A DNA stretch of 64,000 nucleotides, taken from the NCBI RefSeq assembly GCF_000517105.1, contig NZ_KI912149.1:1699946-1763945 (forward strand), read 5' to 3'. The first letter of the stretch is position 1; every line of letters begins with the position of its first letter. Below, in pieces: positions 60,690 to 64,000 of the stretch. Both the position numbers and the translations under genes were made by a program. The DNA comes from Fischerella sp. PCC 9605. Lineage in GTDB: Bacteria > Cyanobacteriota > Cyanobacteriia > Cyanobacteriales > Nostocaceae. The notes below the pieces were generated by a model, which ran no database searches, was not told where the DNA came from, and saw only the letters and a list, made by a program, of their open reading frames with translations.

Positions 60690-63600
60690 GTGATACCGAT
60701 TGATCTTAAGTCTTTAATCAGCGCAATTACTGGCATCATCAGTCCCACCTCTTTGATCAAAGATAAGATTCAGCGCAATGAAACAGTAATTAGATTATTA
60801 AAGCAATTTAATCTCGATCCTGAGCATCCCCCAGCTGATTTTAGCGGTGTTTACGCCTACACCTTAGTAGAATACGGTGTTGGCAAACCCAAGCCATTGC
60901 TCGAACTTTTCCGGCAAGAAGAAATCAAATTAGCTTTTCGTAAGGCATTTGACCACAATAACCCTTCAATTCTCCTGTCTGAAATCGATGCTTTTCTTGA
61001 TGCCTATGCTTCGGGAGATGAAATCAAAAGCTTGAGAATCGATGTAAGACGCGAAATTGCTGAATTTTATATTGTATTTTCGGAAGTAGCCAAACGCAGC
61101 CGCACACCTGCTGATGTGCTGACGAACCAGCAAATCGGCTCTTTACACAAAAGAATTGCTAACATCCAAGAACAACTCGATAGGTTGCCGACACTGGAAG
61201 GAATCAGAACAGAGATAGCACGTTTGGCGACACAGAGTTATTCAGCATTGCCACCAGGTGTAGAGACGCGAAATTTCGCGTCTCTACATGAAAAGAAATG
61301 TCGGGCGATCGCCCTAGCACAACAAATGCGCGGTTGGTTTGAAACTCTAGGCTACAGCTTTGAAAAACACGAAATTTGGGAAGATAACTATTTTGAGTGG
61401 ATTATCCGCATTCCAGTAAGACGTAATCGTTTTGACCGTATACTCGTGCGTGGAATTGAGGGCGAAGCCGGACTGAGTGATGTGATGGCTTTGCGCCAGT
61501 CAGTAGAAGCACAAAACACAGACGAAGGCTGGTTAGTGACAGCACGGCGCATTTCACGCGCGGCGCGTGATGAAGTTGATAAAGAAGAAAATCGGGATTT
61601 GGAATGCTTGACTTTTGATGAACTTATCGACCAAGATGCTGATTTTAACGGCTATCTCGATTGGTTGGAAGCAGAAATCAAACGGCGAGAAATAGATCAA
61701 AAGTATGTGCCACTCGCTTGTACAAAAGAAGAATTTGACCCAGTAACGAAGCGTCGCATTGGTGTCAGTCGCTACGATGAGCGTGACGATTGGATTGACG
61801 GTTACATTGATCTATGGTTGGATGACCCAGCCAAAGAGCATATCTCAATTTTGGGCGAGTTTGGTACAGGTAAGACTTGGTTTGCCTTCCATTATGCTTG
61901 GACTGCATTGCAACGTTACAAAGATGCTCAAAGACGTGGTTTGGAACGTCCCCGCTTACCTTTGGTCATTACCTTACGCGACTATGCTAGAGCCTTGAAT
62001 GTGGAGAACGTGCTGGCGGGTTTCTTTTTCACCCAACATAATATTCGCTTAAACAGCGAAGTTTTTGATCAACTCAACCGCATGGGTAAACTGCTGCTGA
62101 TTTTCGATGGTTTTGACGAAATGGCAGCAAAATGCGATCGCCAGCAAATGATAAACAATTTTTGGGAACTAGCAAAAGTTGTGGTTCCCGGTTCCAAAGT
62201 GATTCTGACAAGTCGCACCGAGCATTTTCCTGAAGCAAAAGAAGGATGGGCGTTACTCAACGCCGAACTGCAAGCCTCTACTGCCAATCTGACGGGTGAA
62301 ACACCCCAGTTTGAAGTCCTGGAACTAGAGAAATTCAACGACGAACAAATTCGGCAGGTGTTATCTTTTAATGCTGAACCTGCCACAGTTGAACAGGTGA
62401 TGGGTAATCCCCAACTGTTGGACTTGGCACGGCGTCCGGTGATGACAGAGTTAATTTTGGAAGCGTTGCCAGATATTGAGGCGGGTAAACCTGTGGATAT
62501 GTCACGGGTTTATCTATATGCCGTGCGGCGCAAGATGGAACGAGATATCAAAGCTGAGCGTACTTTTACTTCTTTAGCAGATAAACTCTACTTTTTGTGC
62601 GAACTTTCCTGGGAGATGCTGTCTACTGAGCAGATGAGCCTCAATTATCGGCTTTTCCCCGATCGCATTCGTCGCCTGTTTGGTGCAGTTGTGCGCGAGG
62701 AAAAGGATTTAGACCACTGGCACTATGACATGATGGGTCAAACAATGCTCATCCGCAATGCCGATGGTGATTATACTCCCGCGCATCGTTCGTTGTTAGA
62801 GTTCTTTGTTGCTTATAAGTTTGCCGCTGAGTTGGGGGTATTGGCTGATGATTTTATTGAGTTGGCGCAGGCGCAGTTGCATTTAGACACAACAGCTACA
62901 CCAGAGAATTACACTTGGTCATCGTATTTCCGGCGACAAGTAAATGACGCGGAGCAAATTTTACCAATTACCCCCCTGAAAAGATTTGTCAGTGAATCTC
63001 TAGTACAACTGCAACCGACTTTTGGTCAAGCTCCTCTGACAAAGGCAGTAATGGATTTGCTTGTGCCAATGTTGGGTAACTACTCTCCTCTCTTAGAAAT
63101 ACTCGATGCTACACGCGGCAAAACAGAAGAAGAGGTGGGTTATGTCGGGGGAAATGCAGCAAAATTGTTAGTAAAGGTTAATAAGAGAGCTTTGGAAGGG
63201 AAGAATCTCTCTCAGGCAGTGATTCGGAATGCTGATTTTACTAATGCCAGCCTACGCCATGTTAATTTTACTGGAGCAAATCTAATTGACTGTGTTTTTA
63301 CCAAAGTATTAGGCAGTGTTTTGGCAGTAGGATTTAGTCCGGATGGCAAACTGTTGGCTAGCGGTGATTATGATGGAGTGGTTTGCTTGTGGGAAGCAGC
63401 TAGTGGCAGAGAAATTTTGACCTGTAAAGGGCACACCAATTCAGTATGTGCAATCGCCTTCAGCCCAGACGGTCAAATCCTTGCCAGTAGTAGTGCTGAC
63501 CAAACAGTGAGATTATGGCATGTCCACAGTGGTAAATGCTTCCATACCTTGCAGGGACACATTAGTTGGGTACGTGCAGTTGCCTTCAGTCCCGATGGTC

Positions 63601-64000
63601 AAATTCTTGCCAGTTGTGGTGATGACCAAACAGTGAGATTATGGCATGTCCACAGTGGTAAATGCTTCCATACCTTGCAGGGACACGTTAGTTGGGTACG
63701 TGCAGTTGCCTTCAGTCTCGATGGTCAAATTCTTGCCAGTGGTAGTCATGACCAAACAGTGCGATTATGGCATCTCCAGAGTGGTGAATGCCTTAATATC
63801 TTGCAAGGGCACACCAGTTGGATACGTACAGTTGCCTTCAGTCCCGATGGTCAAATTCTTGCCAGTGGTAGTAATGACCAAACGGTGCGATTATGGAATC
63901 TCAATAATGGTGTATGCTTCCACACTTTACAGGGACACACTAATTGTGTAAATTCAGTTGCCTTCAGTTCCGATGGTCAAATTCTTGCCAGTGGTAGTAT
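60690..64000 (+). CDS. Giant NACHT NTPase with nuclease-like region and WD40 repeats, cut by window edge
   Basis: It starts at GTG 60690 (an upstream stop at 60675 excludes a longer frame) and stays open to the window end, 1103 codons. An N-terminal helical region (1-190) with LKSLISAITGIISPTSLI and a coiled coil is followed by a region (about 205-330) like Mrr-type nuclease folds (MRGWFETLGYSFEKHEIWED, EAGLSDVMALRQSVEAQ, EGWLVTARRISRAARDE). The NACHT NTPase has Walker A GEFGTGKT (389-396) and Walker B LLLIFDGFDEM with D473. Pentapeptide-like repeats (NADFTNASLRHVNFTGANL) and at least six WD40 units (from about 874) follow. This architecture is used in bacterial NLR-like immune and conflict systems. 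Confidence 0.87.
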   Translation, partial: MIPIDLKSLISAITGIISPTSLIKDKIQRNETVIRLLKQFNLDPEHPPADFSGVYAYTLVEYGVGKPKPLLELFRQEEIKLAFRKAFDHNNPSILLSEIDAFLDAYASGDEIKSLRIDVRREIAEFYIVFSEVAKRSRTPADVLTNQQIGSLHKRIANIQEQLDRLPTLEGIRTEIARLATQSYSALPPGVETRNFASLHEKKCRAIALAQQMRGWFETLGYSFEKHEIWEDNYFEWIIRIPVRRNRFDRILVRGIEGEAGLSDVMALRQSVEAQNTDEGWLVTARRISRAARDEVDKEENRDLECLTFDELIDQDADFNGYLDWLEAEIKRREIDQKYVPLACTKEEFDPVTKRRIGVSRYDERDDWIDGYIDLWLDDPAKEHISILGEFGTGKTWFAFHYAWTALQRYKDAQRRGLERPRLPLVITLRDYARALNVENVLAGFFFTQHNIRLNSEVFDQLNRMGKLLLIFDGFDEMAAKCDRQQMINNFWELAKVVVPGSKVILTSRTEHFPEAKEGWALLNAELQASTANLTGETPQFEVLELEKFNDEQIRQVLSFNAEPATVEQVMGNPQLLDLARRPVMTELILEALPDIEAGKPVDMSRVYLYAVRRKMERDIKAERTFTSLADKLYFLCELSWEMLSTEQMSLNYRLFPDRIRRLFGAVVREEKDLDHWHYDMMGQTMLIRNADGDYTPAHRSLLEFFVAYKFAAELGVLADDFIELAQAQLHLDTTATPENYTWSSYFRRQVNDAEQILPITPLKRFVSESLVQLQPTFGQAPLTKAVMDLLVPMLGNYSPLLEILDATRGKTEEEVGYVGGNAAKLLVKVNKRALEGKNLSQAVIRNADFTNASLRHVNFTGANLIDCVFTKVLGSVLAVGFSPDGKLLASGDYDGVVCLWEAASGREILTCKGHTNSVCAIAFSPDGQILASSSADQTVRLWHVHSGKCFHTLQGHISWVRAVAFSPDGQILASCGDDQTVRLWHVHSGKCFHTLQGHVSWVRAVAFSLDGQILASGSHDQTVRLWHLQSGECLNILQGHTSWIRTVAFSPDGQILASGSNDQTVRLWNLNNGVCFHTLQGHTNCVNSVAFSSDGQILASGS
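61260..61287 (+). repeat. GTAGAGACG palindrome inside the NACHT gene
   Basis: The perfect palindrome GTAGAGACGCGAAATTTCGC and complement is read in frame as VETRNFASLH between the coiled coil and the nuclease-like region. It belongs to the family at 1091, 33560 and 34870. Confidence 0.8.
63313..64000 (+). repeat. Near-identical 126-bp WD40 units
   Basis: Six 42-residue WD40 units are visible. Units two to five share long identical DNA (for example TGGCATGTCCACAGTGGTAA twice), with changes concentrated at a few codons such as SSSAD, SCGDD, SGSHD and SGSND. This points to recent duplication or gene conversion. Confidence 0.85.

Overview
The window is a piece of a filamentous (Nostocales-type) cyanobacterial chromosome. 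The palindrome GCGATCGC (HIP1-like) recurs throughout. Gene spacers are full of the short tandem repeats and palindromic repeats common in Nostoc, Calothrix and Tolypothrix relatives. Many products belong to cyanobacterial families (DUF3122, PRC-barrel/DUF2382, GH100 invertase, WD40-NACHT giants, kinases with an N-terminal Cys cluster). Species cannot be fixed from the sequence alone. I saw no rRNA, tRNA or CRISPR array.

Layout. 1-4.4 kb: a cut-off Ser/Thr kinase, a PaaK-like adenylate-forming enzyme and an alpha/beta hydrolase. 4.4-6.7 kb: a four-gene operon around a trypsin-fold protease, whose N-terminal module also occurs as two free-standing small proteins. 6.8-10.6 kb: small membrane and periplasmic proteins and an AI-2E-type permease. 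10.6-16.9 kb: a sulfur/persulfide island with an ArsR repressor facing a DUF442 protein, an MBL-rhodanese fusion, an ETHE1-like dioxygenase, DUF3122, a Cys-rich copper protein and a SulP transporter. The divergent promoter is a perfect 74-bp palindrome. 18.7-27.3 kb: a type I secretion cassette with its likely cargo, a fusion of a nuclease/phosphatase domain, a phytase-like domain and RTX-type repeats. 27.4-34.7 kb: uncharacterised genes, a second AI-2E permease and a type II P-type ATPase. 35-39.4 kb: an SLH protein, then a zincin-type membrane protease gene split by a 2.4-kb serine-recombinase element that is itself frameshifted. 39.5-53.5 kb: envelope and stress genes (PRC-barrel, DUF389, BOF, rhomboid, MgtE, holin-like, fasciclin, GlsB-like, Ca2+ exchanger, lipid kinase) around a histidine kinase/response regulator pair. 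53.8-60 kb: an uncharacterised membrane protein, neutral invertase, SRPBCC, DUF2459, an FAD oxidoreductase and another holin-like protein. 60.7-64 kb: a giant NACHT-WD40 protein with an embedded nuclease-like region, running off the right edge.

The most interesting hidden structure is a 32-bp promoter architecture, GTCAC-N6-TTCAC-N10-AATACT, found seven times with identical spacing. It lies ahead of the BOF, rhomboid, MgtE, two holin-like, fasciclin and P-type ATPase genes. The 11-bp direct repeat placed where a -35 box would be is what an OmpR/PhoB-family activator would use, and such a regulator is encoded at 48.4-49.0 kb. This suggests an envelope or ion-stress regulon. Several mobile or repeat families (a TA-flanked MITE, a 150-bp element with 17-bp direct repeats, GTAGAGACG palindromes) have entered spacers and, in frame, coding regions.
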